Shown in pieces: positions 9,595 to 23,001 of a stretch of 64,000 bases of DNA. Source of the stretch: Rhodosporidiobolus odoratus (taxonomy: Eukaryota; Basidiomycota; Microbotryomycetes; Sporidiobolales; Sporidiobolaceae); contig JAOANU010000032.1 of assembly GCA_034387635.1 (NCBI GenBank), positions 50,403 through 114,402 of the forward strand. Reading direction: 5' to 3'. The first letter of the stretch is position 1. Each line of letters begins with the position of its first letter. The translations under genes were made by a program, and so were the position numbers. The notes beneath the pieces are model-generated. The model searched no databases. It was not told the origin of the DNA and saw only the letters and a list, made by a program, of their open reading frames with translations.

Positions 9595-12500
9595 ATGGCG
9601 GCTAAAAACTCGTACTCAGTGCAACAGCTACTCTCAAAGGTACCGTCATACCTTTCTCATCTTGGCGCGAGCTGTTGCTGACGAGATGTCCCCCCTCATC
9701 ACTCCACTTGTCCTCCATATCTTGTCAACGACCGCTTGTTGCGCTATGTTCGTTGCCGGAGCAGCTCAAGAACCCTGATGCGGATCTCCGGTACGCTTCC
9801 TGCCGTCCCTATCGAGCTGTAGCGGATACTGACGCTTCGACCCTCTCCCGCTCCTCTCGCCCTTTGAACGCTTCGCCTACGCCATGTAAAGCTTCATGGC
9901 CTTGCAGGATCTCTTGTCCGAGTCTCGTTTGACCGGCTTCAGCATCGACGAGGCCACCGAGTTCCAGCTGGTGGATCAGGTTCTCGGACTCGTCAACGAT
10001 GTCAACGGTGAAGTCAAGAGTTTGGGCGTAAAGACGTACGTACTCTGCTCCCTAGTCATGACAACGATGCCCAACTGCGCCTGTACGTCGGGAAACTGCG
10101 AATTCGAGGGCTAACATTTCGTCCTCTTCCTCCCTGCAGCCTGGCCCACCTCATCCCGCTCCTTTCAGCTTCTCGCCACGCCACCATCATCGACAGGCTC
10201 GTCGCCTTCACCTCTTCGAAAGACGAGGGCGTACGCGACATTGCCTCGCTGGGGTTGAAGATGGTTGTTGCTGAGGTTCAGCCAGGGACGACGCTTGCTG
10301 GTACCGTCTGCAAGAAGCTCGCGCCGGAGGTGGTCAAGCAGTTTCAGGATGTGCGTCATCTGTTACTACCTCGTAACGTCCCACAAGTCGCTGACTATCC
10401 CGGAACGCCTCCACAGCCTACTTCCTCAGCCGAACTCGTCCTCGACAGCCTCGACCTTCTGTCCGACATCCTCTCCCGCTTCTCCACCTCCCTCTCCGCC
10501 TCTCCCGGCCTCCAATCCTCAATCCTACGCGCCGCCGTTCCCCTTCTCTCCTCCGGTCGCGCCGCCGTGCGGAAGCGCACCGTCTCGACCCTTTCCGTCC
10601 TCATCTCTTCCTCCTCTTCAAGCCCTGAGCTGCTCGACCAGCTTATGAACCAGACTTTGCTGCCGAGCCTCAAGAGTGATGGAGGGGAGAAGTTGAGGAC
10701 TACTATCTCCCTGGTAGGTGCGTTGGCGAGGGCTGCTCCGCAGCAGCTGGGGGAAAGTGTGGCTACTATTGTGCCGCTCGTCCTAAAGGGCGCTGAGGGT
10801 GAAGATGACGAGGCGAAAGAGGGTGTTTTGCAGTGCCTCGAATCGCTTCTCCTCAAAGTTCCTACGCCTACCGCGCCTCATTTGAGCAGCATTATTGAGA
10901 AGGCGGCGGAGTTTTTGAAGTATGACCCGAACTATGCGGGCGGAGACGATGAGGATGAGGAGATGGGCGATGCGGATGAAGATGAGGACCAGGATGATGA
11001 GTTTGGCGACGACGAGGATGAGTACGCCTAGCGCCCGCCTTTCTGTCGTAGGAGGTGAGGTCAAGGGAGCTTATCCGCCTTCTTTCTTCGTGCAGATACG
11101 ACGATGAAGACGACACCTCTTGGAAGGTCCGCCGCAGCGCTACCAAGCTTCTTACCAGCGTCGTCTCCACCCGCCCCGATCTCCTCAGCTCTCTCTACAG
11201 GACCGTTTCTCCCGCACTCATTGCCCGCTTCGGCGACCGCGAAGAAACCGTTCGCGTGGAAGTCTGGGCGACCTACACCGCTCTCCTCAAACAAACTCGC
11301 CTCATCCTGAAACCCTCGTCCTCAGCGATGGACGGCGGGGCCTCTCCGCGCGGCAATGGGAGCTTGAAGAGGAAGAGAAGCGCGGACCGCATGGACACGG
11401 AGGAAGGACCCTTGAGTCAGCTAAACGCCCAGACCCTCGCCATCGTCAAGAGCGTCGTCAAGCAACTTACCGCCAAGAGTCTCGCCACTCGCCAAGCCGG
11501 TTTCGTCTTGCTCCACGAGCTCATCTCTGTTCTTTCCGGCGGACTCGAGACCCAAATTCCCGCCGTCATCTCCCGCGTCGAGACCGCGCTCAAAACTTCC
11601 GACAGCGGTCTTTCTGGCGCAGCAACGGCGTTGAAGATCGAGGTTCTCGCTTTCCTCGCTAGGTTCTTCCGCACTCACCACGTCAAGACTTTCGCCGACG
11701 AGCTTGGTCGCCTCGTCCCCCTTGTGGCGGCCGGCATCGCCGATCGTTTTAACAAGATTGCCGCCGAGGCGTTCGTCACGGCCTCTGAGCTCGTCAAGGC
11801 TCTTCGCCCCGTCGTTCCCTCCTCTTCGACTCTCCCTCAGCCTTACGTCGCTCACCTCGCCACCCTCTTCTCCGCGACGATGACCAAACTCACCACTAGC
11901 GACGCGGATGAGGATGTCAAGGCTAGGGGTATTCAGACCCTGGGCACCCTCCTCTTCCACGCTGGAGATCAGGCTGCGGGCGACCTTACTTCCGCTCTTT
12001 CCTTCCTCCAAGACCGCCTCAAGAACGAGGTCCAGCGGGTGATCGCCGTCCAGACTGTCGCGCAAGTCGCTTCCTCCTCTGTTCTTGCCGGCAACGCCGA
12101 AGTCGACTCGTGGGCGAAGACTTGCCTTCCCGAAATCTCGTCTCTCCTCCGCAAGGTCCATCGCCCCCTCAAGGTCGCCGCCTTTGAAGCCCTCGATGCC
12201 CTCCTCGCTCGCTTCTCTACCGCCGGCGTCAGCGACAAAGCCGTCTCCTCCATCCTTTCCGATCTTGTCCCCCTTCTCTCCGGCTCCACGGGCAACGAAC
12301 CCTCAGGAGCGGATGTCAACCTCCTCCCTCACGCCCTTACTACTCTCGCCACTCTCCTCCTCGTTTCCCCATCCTCTGCCTCCTCTGCCGTCGAATCCAC
12401 CGCCCTCCCGCGCGTCCTCTCCGAACTAGTTCCCTCCCCTCTCGTGCAAGGCCCTTCCCTCGACGCCCTCCTCAAATTCTTCGCTGCGGCCGTCAAGGCG

Positions 12501-14394
12501 GGCATTGAACCTAAGGGGTTGGTGAGGAGTATTGGGGAGGCGATGGCGGGTACTACTAGGCAGGGAGAAGAGGTTCATGCGGCGGCTACTGCGGGTCAGT
12601 GTGTTGGAGTTGTGGTGAAGGAGGCGCCTGGGGAGGCGGATCGGGTGGTCAAGGAGAGTGAGAAGGTGGTCAAGGTACGCTTGCTTTCCTCTCACACGAA
12701 GCATGCGCTGATTCGTCTTTGGCTCGCTTGCAGTCCTCCAAGTCGTCCACCGCTCAGCTTCTCCTCGCCCTCCTGACTCTGGGTGAGATCGGTCGCAACG
12801 CCGACCTCTCCGCCCATTCCTCTGTCTTTTCCAAGATCATTGAGCAGTTCACAGTACCAAGCGAGGACGTCCGCCGTGCGGCTGCTTTCGCTGCGGGAAA
12901 CATTGCGGTTGGCAACCCCGACGCCTTCCTGCCTGGCATCTTGCAGCTCGTCAAGAGCGATGACAAGAAGCGCTACTTGGCTCTGCAGGCGCTTAAGGAG
13001 GTATGTCATTCGCCTCAGCCTTTTCGGTTGACCTTCTCAAACTGACTTCCCCCCTTTCTTCCAGGTCATCATCCACTCGTCCCCTACCGCCCTCGGGGCC
13101 ATCTCCGACACCCTCTGGACCCCTCTGTTCGACAACTGCGAAGCCCAAGAAGAAGGCACTCGCAACGTCGCCGCCGATTGTCTCGGTCAACTTACTGTCC
13201 TCAACCCGGCGAAATACCTCCCTCAGCTACAAGCTCGTCTCAGCGCCCCGTCGAGGCATACTCGTGCGACGGTCCTCGCTGCGCTGAGGTTTACGTTTAC
13301 CAACGAGAGCTCGACCTATGATGAGTTGCTTGCGCCGCTTATTGTCGAGTTCTTCAAGTTGATGCAGGATCAGGATCTGGTGCGTATCGTCTTCCTCTTT
13401 CCCTCGCAGTCTCGCGAAGAGTAGCCCAGCCTTACTGACTATGCACGTATGGTGATACAGGGCGTCCGTCGTCTCGCCCTCTCCTCCCTCAATTCCGCCG
13501 CCCATAACAAGCCCCACCTCGTCCGTCCCCACCTCGACACTCTTCTTCCCACTCTCTACGCCCAAACCGAAATCGACCCTTCTTTGATCCGAATCGTCGA
13601 AATGGGCCCCTTCAAACACAAAGTCGACGACGGACTCGACCTTCGTAAGACTGCTCTTGAAGGCATGCATAGTCTGTTTGAGACGTGTAGGGAACAGATC
13701 GAGTTGGGGGCGTATTTGGATAGGGTTGTTGACGGGTTGAAGGATGAGGAGGAGGTTAAGAAACTTTGTTATGTCATGTTGGTTAGGTTGGCTCAGGTTA
13801 GTCAGACGGCGGTGCAGCAGCGTATGTTCCTTCCTTTCTTCTCAAACCCTCTTACTCTCCTTCCCCTCCAAGGCTCATGCTTACGCGCGCACGGCTTCTG
13901 CGAACAGGCCTCGATGATACCGTCCCTTCCTTCACGGAGGTGTTTGGCGTCGTCCTTAAGGATACGGCGACCAAGCAAGAAGCGGAACGTACCCTCGAGC
14001 TGCAGAGGAGTGCGATCAGGTGTCTTGCTGTGTTGAACAGGCTGGCTTGTCCAGGTGCGTCTCGTCGACCTGCTCCTCTAATTCGAGAACTGCGGTCGAT
14101 CATTATCTTCTCGAGACGCTGACGCATGTGTGGTATTGACAGCTGCGACGCCCAAGTTCAGCACGTTCGTGTCGACGCAGATTGCGAATGGGAAGATGGC
14201 TACTGAGGTGCGTTCGCGTTCTCGAACGCTTGGTCTTGCATGCTTGCTAGCCCTACTCTACTTTCTCCATACTGACTCAATCCTCGGTCGTTCCTACGTT
14301 CTTGTCGTCCTCCCCTTCCCGCCGTCCAATTCCGTCACTGCAGTTCAAGGAATCGACTCGTGCTTCGCAGGCCGTCGCCATGGACCTCGACTAA
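9595..14394 (+). CDS. CAND1: cullin-associated NEDD8-dissociated protein (CAND1/TIP120)
   Basis: Twelve exons close in phase: 9595..9639, 9765..9790, 9892..10035, 10140..10350, 10417..11021, 11096..12674, 12734..13000, 13065..13379, 13461..13821, 13908..14054, 14143..14207, 14344..14394 (1271 aa; animal CAND1 is about 1230). It is an all-alpha HEAT-repeat protein that wraps around un-neddylated cullin-RBX1 and exchanges substrate adaptors of cullin-RING ubiquitin ligases. Diagnostic stretches are DLRFMALQDLLSE near the N-terminus, an Asp/Glu-rich loop at about residues 318-345, then TSWKVRRSATKLL and STRPDLLSSLYRTVSPALI, and FKESTRASQAVAMDLD at the C-terminus. One exon is only 26 nt. The start ATG is preceded by cacaac and a pyrimidine-rich leader. 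Confidence 0.95.
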
Positions 14395-15179
14395 ACACCC
14401 TTCTAGCTTCTTCCCCTCCTCTTCCGTCTGACTCGGCCGTGCCTTCCGCTTCTCCGCCTAGTAGTCGTTCTCAGCACAGTACCAAAACAACTCGAAGCAG
14501 TCGCCTTCCACCTTCTTTCGTGCCTTGCCTTCCCTTCCCTTACCGTCCCGGTACTCGGTTCCGCCATTCGAAGTCAGTCAGGCGTACAGTGCAATCGCAA
14601 CAGTAGTACAGCATGCGATAATCGGCAGCAAGAGGTTGTTCGGTTGCGGGCGACCTTCTCAATCGGGTCTTTGCTCCGGTCGTTGCTGTTCTACCGGCCG
14701 CCGCAGCGATCTATTGAGCTCTCCACATCTGGGGAGCTCATATCTGTCTGGCCATAGTGTGGGCAGACTTGCTCGAAAGCTATGGAGGCGCCGGACTGGG
14801 TGGAATCGCTGTATCTGCTATTGCGCCTGGGTTTCTGCTGGCCACTACTTCGTGTCGCAGTGGTAGATGACAGGACGGAGCTCTGTCGTGGTAAGGAGAA
14901 GGTTCTGCAAGCGCGGATAGGCGGGAGATTGAATTTGTCGCATTGACCTCGAACGATTCAGAACCTCGGCGCGTTGAAGCTCTCTTCCACTTTCTCATCA
15001 CTGTCAAAGCTACATACACTCGCGTGTACCTCGCTATCATCCAAACCGAGTCACTCCTTATCACCACACACACTCAATTACATCCCCTCTTTCCCTCACT
15101 CCGCCCGCGTCCGTCCCTCTCCACAAGCGTCACCACCGCCCGCTTCATCTCCCCTTTCCTCCTCCACCGACAGAGAAGT
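14395..15179. other. intergenic, 3' region of CAND1 and upstream of next gene
   Basis: Contains the CAND1 3' UTR and probably the promoter of the gene at 15.2 kb. Short ORFs here have no consistent splice phase. No repeat noticed. Confidence 0.45.
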
Positions 15180-15182
15180 ATG

Positions 15183-16930
15183 ATGTCCCAGCTCGAGTAC
15201 CGCCCACACCATCCATCTCTCTCGCCCACGAGCTCAGACGGTCGACCCCACTCGCACCCTGAACCGCAACGGCCGCAACTTCGTCGAGTGGAGAGTGAAG
15301 CGGCGTCGCTCTTGAGTATCGTTAGCTACGACGAGTACATGAGGAGAAAACGAGAATCAAAAGAGGCAGAGTTGCGGCAAGGGACGGAGCTACAACTGAA
15401 TCTGATCAACCCGGGAAAACGAGGACTAGGGAAGCAGGCCGCGTGCGTTTGTTTGGACGCTGTTCAGCTGGGCAGCCGGCAGATCGGCAACACGATCACG
15501 GCCGTCGCGCGTATGTCCCTCCTGTCCTCATCGCTGTAGAAGTGAGCTGAATCCGGTTTTTTTGTTTCTTGACCTCTGTCTCGTTTGTTTCATCCGCCTC
15601 CAGGCGAGTCGAAGTATCTCTAATAGCTCGCCAAGATTGAGCTCGACTACATCGGGCGATCGGTACGTCAGGCGCTGCATTGTCTCACCGACTCAGGTGC
15701 ACGGAAGTGCTCCTGCAATCCTTCCGCTTCTTTGGATTCGACCTCGACCATCGTACGTCCTTTTATCCCTATGACGGGGCTACGAGCCTCATGTGGAGTA
15801 CTTTCGCCGACTTGGAACCGAGTTCTACCCCTCTGTTGCCGGCTACAGTGTCGCATCTACCCTCGCCAGTGGTCGCTTTATACTTCTGCGACGCCGTGTT
15901 GATGTCGTTTCTCACGCAGGTCACTTCGTCGTACGCTCAGCTTCCATTTGAAGCACCTATGCATACGGCCACTCCGCCCTCACACTGCCTGCCGCCGCTC
16001 ATTATCCTCCCTGTCCCGCTACCTCACTCCTCTTTCCGTGTCGACCTGGTCCCGGCTACTCCTTCTTGTCACCGGATCTTCTCCTCTTCTTCCAGTCCCG
16101 CCCTCCCCGAAGCACATAATGCTCAGTCGTCTCGCATACCGAACGCGCTCAGCAGTGCCGGAACAGCGCTTCAAGATGAATTCTTCGAGGACCTCGAGGA
16201 ATCGCTCAGACCGGTCACGCCGAATGCGCCTGCATCAGGACATTCTGCGGCTGCTCACAGAATCCAGGATCGACGTTCGACAAGAGGCGGAAGAGGGTTA
16301 GAGAGCAGAGTGACGCCGTCGCAGCTGGGTCAACCTCTCCCGACCGCAGTAAGGCCTCTCCCTGACTCGACCCCGCACCACTTATACTTCGGCCCAGCTT
16401 CTCGCTCCTGCTCCGAGCCGGCGGCTCCCTCTTCTCCCCTTCGCCCGGTTGCGGTCCTATCTTCTTCTGCCGCTTCCGCCACTTTATTGGTATCTGCGGC
16501 CGCTGGGACCTCGCCGCGTTCACCTCTCCCTCGGCTACCTGAGTCTACCCGGTACTCCGTTCCTCGCAAGCCCATCCCGTTCATCGACGCGCCTCCGCCG
16601 TCTACCGCCAGGCCTGCACCACCTCCACCGCCTCCCATGCAGCCCTCCAAAGGTCCCTCGTCCCGAGTCGCGCGTCAACCTCTCTTCACCCCTCCCTCGC
16701 AGCTATCTCGACTTCTTCCAGGCCCCGCTGCGTCAGTCACGGCGGTCGCTCCCCCTGCAGCCAACGGTCCGATCGGTTGCACCCCAATTTCAGCCACTCA
16801 AGTCGCTCGAAGTGGATCTATGCGCAGCTCAGGGGCTGGTCCTTCGGAGGAAGAGATCGAGGAGGCGTTCAAGGCTGGGTGCGAGGCGATTGAGAGGGAG
16901 ATGAAAGCTAGTTGGAATAGTGGGAGGTAG
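15183..16930 (+). CDS. hypothetical low-complexity protein
   Basis: Two anchors are visible. The first exon, from ATG at 15183 (an ATG also sits at 15180), encodes a disordered start, then SLLSIVSYDEYMRRKRESKE and LINPGKRGLG, up to a gtgcgt donor near 15443. The last exon is a long open frame ending at 16930, Ser/Pro-rich, with an acidic stretch (DEFFEDLEESLRP) and an amphipathic C-terminal helix (SEEEIEEAFKAGCEAIEREM). The exons between about 15600 and 16000 are ambiguous because all three frames look open. I do not recognise a domain. Most of the protein is probably disordered. Confidence 0.45.
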
Positions 16931-17718
16931 AGTTTTTTCATTCGCCTGCCAACTCCCTCTTATTCTCCTACCTCTGTTGTACCGCGTTGCCCTTCTCTCC
17001 CTGTCGCATGCAGCGCGTTTGCCTCCATCCATAGTCTGCTCGCACAACCTCTCAATCAGATTTGCATTTCGCGGTTACACCGCCTTCTTCGTGTGCCAAC
17101 TGCTCGTAGGCAATTGCGCTACTAAAGACCGCAGTGCTCGTCCAGCTCACCATGCAGGGTACAGTCCATTGAGGCGGTATAAAGCAGGCCTTATGACGTG
17201 CTCACCGACTTGAGAAGGCCACGTTGCGAAATGGCGAGGGTTCGTGAGCGTTCCGACACGCGCGAGGAGTAATTCTGCTAGCTCACACGTTCATACAAGG
17301 TAGGAGAACGTAAGAGGAAGGCTCTCCTGCGGCGTAGACGGCGTTGCTGAAGTGCTCGCCCTCCTCCTTTTCGCTTCCCGCCTTGGGTCGACTCGAGCGA
17401 AAGAGCGCACAAGCAGTTGGAGTGACGCCAGAGCCAAGCACAGGGTAAGCCAAACTTTGCGTCAGCCGGGAAGACAGGAGATGAATTGCGAGAGAATACA
17501 GCTGAGATTGTTCGGATTGCCATCAGAGGAAGCTAACGAAGGGGGATGTGAGAATGGCAAAGCTACGGCAGGGAACAGAGACAAACCGGTCCGATAGCGA
17601 AAGGAAGAGGAGAAGAGGCGCTTACGAGAGGGGGGAGACAACAACAGGGGAAGGGAAAATGCTGCTTACGAAAGATGCGATAATAACGGGTCAAGTGGGG
17701 TGGAATGGTAATGCAGGC
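16931..17718. other. intergenic between converging genes
   Basis: Lies between the 3' ends of the plus-strand gene ending at 16930 and the minus-strand gene ending at 17719. Short ORFs only. Confidence 0.4.
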
Positions 17719-18604
17719 CTAAGCCCACCACGCCTTGACATCCTCGACGAGACGACGAGGGGTAGTGGGTGCGGTCGAGTCGGTCAGGGCCGGGCTGGAG
17801 AAGGAGGAGGAGGTGAGAGGAGTGAGATGGGATGATGAGGGAACAGAGATGTCTGAAGTTGTCCGTGAGGTGGTGGAGCACGCGATGTCAGTAGTGACCG
17901 CGGTGGGAGTCGAGTCGACATGTCGGGTGACGAAAGAGCCATGGTGGAGCTCAGTGCCGGTGGTAGGAGAGTTGCCGGAAGAGCTGGAGGTGATGAGAAG
18001 GGTGGCCAACCATGCACGGACAGAGGCCGGGGTATCCTTGCTGCCTGAAACGGGCGGTACAGGCTTAAGGACCTTGCTAGCGGCAGCAGAGGACGAAAAG
18101 ACGGGAGAGGGCCGGCAAGTGAGGCGGCAGAGGGGAGTGCCTGCGCGAACCATGTGATGAGGTCAGCTTGAAGTTATGGAGCAGGCGGAAGAGGCCGAGA
18201 GACTGGAGCGAAAATTCACCGAAAGCCTTGTTGATTATTAGCTTGTCCTTGTTGAGGTGCTTGAAGCGCTTGACCTCCGCTGCGGTGACGACGGGGGTGC
18301 GGAGCTGAAATTCTGAGCCCTCCTCAGAGGCGGGCTCGACAGGCTCCGGCTCGGCAAAGCGGGCCATGATACCGGTATTCGAGTCGCCTTCGGCATCCTC
18401 GACGCATTTGGCGTTGTTGTCGAGGTGGAGATCGACCCGAAGGTGATCGACGAGGATGTCGAGGGGAGAGTCGCGGTGCTCAAAGGCGGTGAGATGAAGG
18501 CCAATGGTACGGGGAGCGGGCTGAGGCTGCTTGTGGTCCACGTACGCAGTGATCTCGGTAGACTCGGGAGTGAGAGCGAGAGGGGAGAAGTAGAAGGAAG
18601 CCAT
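17719..18604 (-). CDS. hypothetical protein
   Basis: Two exons close in phase, complement(17719..18140, 18220..18604), with a 79-nt intron (donor gtgaat, acceptor cgcgcag), giving 268 aa. The N-terminal 128 residues look folded: MASFYFSPLALTPESTEITA, then HLRVDLHLDNNAKCVEDAEG, then AEVKRFKHLNKDKLIINKAF. The C-terminal half is Ser/Thr-rich and probably disordered, ending in RRLVEDVKAWWA. No signal peptide or membrane helix is evident. I do not recognise the family. Confidence 0.55.
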
Positions 18605-19317
18605 TCTTGGAGAGTTGAATGAAAAACTGTGCTTGCGAGCGAGTGGGCGGTCTCTCGTGAGAGGAGGCAGAGTAGTAGGGAAAAGCAAGAGAGAGAGAAG
18701 CAACAACAGAGCTAGTCATTCCGTCACATCAGCGCTCTGCAGTCTGGCCTCGCGGTCCATGCTCCTGGGCAAAAAGCAGAGCGGGGGAGAGTCCTGCAGG
18801 ATGCACAACTTGCCTGATGAGGACAAATAGCGACTTATGCGGTATTGTAACTGGTTGGAAAGCAGATTGGAAGCATCCTGCAGTCCAATCCAGTGACGAG
18901 TTACGAAGGCAAGCTGTGTCAAAGTCGGAGGGAAGCGGAGCGAGAAGGAGAGCCGGGGATCCACTGCACCGGAGACGGTAAGAATGATGTCAGTAGGCGC
19001 AGAATATGTAGTAGACCAGTGCAAGGGTCCTTTCAGCCCGCCAGAGGACATGTAGAGACTGTAAATCCTGTTCTTGTCCTCCTCGTCTCGCTGGTCCTTC
19101 GACACTTCGCTCTGTGCTACTTCTGCCCGCTTGAAAGCTCGGGAAAATGCGAAGAGGGGACTCACTAAGCCTATGCGACCCGCCAGAACCGAACCTCGTC
19201 GTTTCCGGCTCCCTACTTCAACTCCGCCGCCACCATCAGGTAGCCAGCGTCTTTGCCTCAGCTCTGTCGGCGCACTGATGTAGCAGTAGGTCGAGGCGGC
19301 AAGGCCACCCAAGCGCC
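18605..19317. other. upstream region of the minus-strand gene
   Basis: A 198-aa minus-strand open frame (18716..19312) crosses this stretch. It contains TDIILTVSGAVDPRLSFSLR, which could be a 5' exon, but it lacks a clean donor into the gene at 18604. I treat it as promoter or 5' UTR. Confidence 0.3.
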
Positions 19318-22057
19318 TTGATCAGCCCAAGAGCTCTCCGTGTTTCTTCCTCTCCTCCTCTTCCTCCTCCTCCCGACTTAGCTCACTTCCGTCTCGCGAA
19401 TAACGCCTTCACCTTCCGACAGTCACATCACCGCTTCCAGCAGTGGATCATCCGCTGCTCTGCTCATCGCAATTCCCGCCAGACCTCCCGTCCCCACTCC
19501 CGACAAACCTTCGGCCTCCCACTCCCTCGGTGCTCGACAGACTGCAAGCAATGCGAAAGCGCGTCGTCGCGACGCTCGACGTGGTCTTCGCGTCATCGTC
19601 GCCATGCTGAGCGCCAGCAGATGCTTTCAACACCGAGGAAAGCCGTGTGGTCGTCAAGTCTAGGAGCGGGTTCGGCGGCGAAGGGCGGAATAGGTTGACA
19701 GCGGTCTGAAGGTCGTCGCAACAGCCGGTAAGGGACAACGAGGTCACAAGCAGGCTTAGCGGCAGTAACTTGGCACGTTGAAGGAGGTCAACCCCCTTCT
19801 TTCGCCCCCGCGCCGGCAGAAATTTCCGTGTGGTTTGGTCAACTTGGGTTTTCATCCACTTGTGCATCTTTTGCCAGAGCGGTCCTGCCTGCTCATAACG
19901 GACTCGTGAACCACCTCTAACCGTTCCGCAGGTTTGACCGGTCTGTAGACAGCTTATGCCGGCATGCTTGTTTCATTTCCTTTTTTCTCGCTGCCTCATC
20001 GTGCTTCGCACTTCCCATCGCCTTCATCAACGGGTGCTCAGCAGGTGCAGCTACGGCTTTTGACTGCTCCACTCCCGAACCAAGGCTCCTTGCAGGCTAT
20101 GAGGTCCGATAGAGACTTGTTGGCAACAATTTTTTCAGCTTTTTCTTCTTTCTCTTCCGCTGGCATGCACAGTCATGCTTTTGTTCGGACTTCCACCATC
20201 TATGCGCAGCATTCACACGTATCCTGTCCTTGTCTCTCGACAATGCCGGCCAGCTGCAGCAGCAGTTACGCGAAAAGGAAGAAGAAGAAAAAGGAAAGAC
20301 GAACTTAAGCAGCGGGAAGACGGTGTCTATGGGACAGCTTCTCAGTGACACTGGCATAGCGTCTTAGTGAAAAAAGGGTTTGATGAGGGAGGCATTGGCA
20401 AAGCAGCAAGTAGAATGATACTCTCCACTCTCCTCAGCAATATCGAAAGGCTACTTGCGAAGGTCGACACTCTACAAGTTCACACCCTCGCTTGGAGGTG
20501 CTGCTATGGCTATAGAGTCGTAGAGCGGAGAGGCAGCTGCATCGGCGTTCAACATCGCCAGAAGATTCAGCAGCGGCATCGACGCCTTCTGCTCGAAACA
20601 TCTCTCTGTTTCATCCTGCCTGCATCTGGACACTCCCTTGCGAGCCGGCCTCACAGATCGCAGTACCCTCTACCACGCACTCCCTGCCCTGCGGTCGCCG
20701 ACTGCATGAGCGTAGCCGTCGCTTACGCCGACGTAGTATCGCTGAACGAGAAGGAGGAAAGGAGGTCATCGCTGAGAGGTTCGAGCGAGAGGTGCGGGTG
20801 GTCCAGATGAGCGTGGGGCGTGGTGAAAATGTTGAAGAGCCGAATGAAGTGCCTGTACAAGCCTCAAAACGAGATCGACGGGTGCGAGATGAAGTGGAAG
20901 AAACTCAACAGCGCTCGTTCCCTTCCACTCCCGTTATCTCTGTCTTCAAACCGCTCATACACCTCGAGCGACATGAAAACACATGACTGCACCGTATGTG
21001 GCCCTGGCTACAACTACCTCGCTTCGTGCCGTCGCCTGCCGACCTTTCCTCTTCTGGCGGTTCGTCCTAGCCATCCAACGTACACGCAACGACCATGGCG
21101 ATGGACGGCTGTTCCGACATTGAGATCAAGCTGAACCGGCAAAACAGCGTTACAGACGGCTTCGCTGGAAGACGCGAGGTCCCACAGTCGTCTGAATGAT
21201 CACGACAATGTCGAAGTGACGGCAATCGTCGGAAAAGCTTGGTGGAGGCATGGTCGGGCAGCTCTGAAGAGCTGCGTGTGCTGCAGAAGGGTCCACGTTA
21301 CTCCGAGGGCGCTGAGCAGCGTTGTCGAGCGAGGTGCGCGAGGTGCGCTTTTTTCTTTCCCTTCTCGATTTCCTTCAAGGCTGTAGTCGGTGCCTCCTTT
21401 TGCGCCGACAGCCTTTCCGTTCTCCGCAGAACTCTTCAGTACTACTCAGACCGGCCGCTCAAAGATGTACCTGCCTTAGCGGCTTCACTCTTCTCTGCGC
21501 TTGTTGTCGAGTTGACCGTTTACCTTTCCAGAGACCTCTCGTCCGGATCTCCCCGGTCTCGTTTTCGCGCCGCCTGAAGTTGGTTCCTTCGTTCTCTCTG
21601 CAGGGTGCATGCGGCCTGATGGTGTTGCTTACTCTGCCGCCGCAGACTCAAGTTGGATTCTTTCATTAAATTCTTTCCTTTTCCTCCTTATTGGCTGATT
21701 GCTGCAGAATCCCCGTTCTCACCTGCATTACCGAAGTTGACACGGCAAGCGTGCACCACGCCGTCTTGACGACATCGCTGCAGTCGCAGCGGTCAGCAAG
21801 TCGACGAACATTTTCTTTCATTTCGATTTCTGCCGGTGTTTCGCCCATTCCTCCCCGCCGCCTACTTCGCCAGCTTCATCTCCTCCATCTGTGCTTGTCG
21901 ACTCACGTCTGCTGCCTCGCTTGGCGCTTTCAGCGCTACAGAATAACCTGCAAGACAGTCTCAGCCTGTTCTCGTCACTCCGCCAGCCGCCCGAGCACGA
22001 CCTCACCAACACGGTCTCGTCACCCCCTCGACCCTCAACCACTCTCATCACGACCTA
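19318..22057 (+). other. possible intron-rich gene, structure unresolved
   Basis: Several plus-strand segments look coding but are in different frames. One near 19420-19650 contains HSLGARQTASNAKARRRDAR, strongly basic. One near 20225-20360 contains GQLQQQLREKEEEEKGK, a coiled-coil-like stretch. A long frame from about 20520 to 20986 contains GKEVIAERFEREVRVVQMSV. One near 21850-22057 is Pro/Ser-rich. I could not connect them with consistent splice phases. It may be one gene for a basic, coiled-coil protein, or more than one. Function unknown. Confidence 0.25.
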
Positions 22058-22862
22058 GAAGCGGCGGGACGACCTGTAGGACAGCGAGAAGCAGGGTGAT
22101 AGTATGGTCACTAGCTGCAGAGGCTGGTCAGTGGACAAGGGCAGCAGAGGCGGTAAGCCACTACACCCCATCCAGGTCTGCTAAGCGACTCTCTTATAGG
22201 CAGGGAACATCGAGCTGACATTGCTGACACACCTTGTCGCCATCTCTGTCATTCCGCCAGTTGAGGAAGAGGTATATACGCGCAGAGCTTGCAATAGCCT
22301 GAACAACCTTTCCTGTCGCCGTTACTGCACCTCAGAACTGTATACAAGACCCTGGCGCACCACGCTCCCATTCCAGCCGCTCAGGCTTGCGGCCTTCCTC
22401 CCCGCCCAGGCTTTTTTCTTGCCGGTGTGCCACCGCTGTATTGCCTCGACCTGCGATGCCGAAGCTCTTGCGCACCTCAATCGACTCTAATTCGACGCCG
22501 ACAAGCGTTTCCTGCATCGACGGCGCCCCCATCCTTTTCATCACATTGTGACGAGCCACCTGGCGCGTCTCTTTTGCCCTTCCCGCGTGTTATCTTCGCC
22601 ATCTACTCCCCGAATTCCGCCAAACTTCGACGCTTTTCTCTCCTTCATGTACGACACGTCCCCTTACCGCCATCACACCAAAGGGAGGCGTGTAGCGGGA
22701 GAGAAGCAGCGAGGGGGTGGTTCGGCCTCGTCGCGTCGAGGTCGACCTCTTACACCCCACCTTTTTCGTATTCTGACTGAATTGCGCTTGTAGCTTGCTT
22801 CCTGCAGGATTGCGGAAGTACGATGCCGTCTTGGCTGATTCCTGCTGTACCTGACAGAAGGC

Positions 22863-22870
22863 TATAAAAG
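22863..22870 (+). promoter_or_regulatory. TATA box of the small secreted protein gene
   Basis: TATAAAAG lies 139 bp upstream of the ATG at 23002 and is followed by a long CT-rich tract (ctctcgctctccctttttctttc, repeated ctctcac words) up to the start codon. This is the arrangement of a strong fungal promoter. It is the clearest TATA box in the window. Confidence 0.6.
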
Positions 22871-23001
22871 CGGCCCTTCTCTCGCTCTCCCTTTTTCTTT
22901 CTTCCTCACCCCTCCCGCTCTTTCAAGCTCTCTTCTCGAGTTCACTCACACGCTCTCAAGCTCTCACACTCTCACTCTCTCACATACACGCTCTTATCAA
23001 G

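Noticed and set aside
11421..12161. 246-aa minus-strand ORF across CAND1.
   Set aside because: Antisense shadow of the long CAND1 exon, produced by GC-rich third positions.
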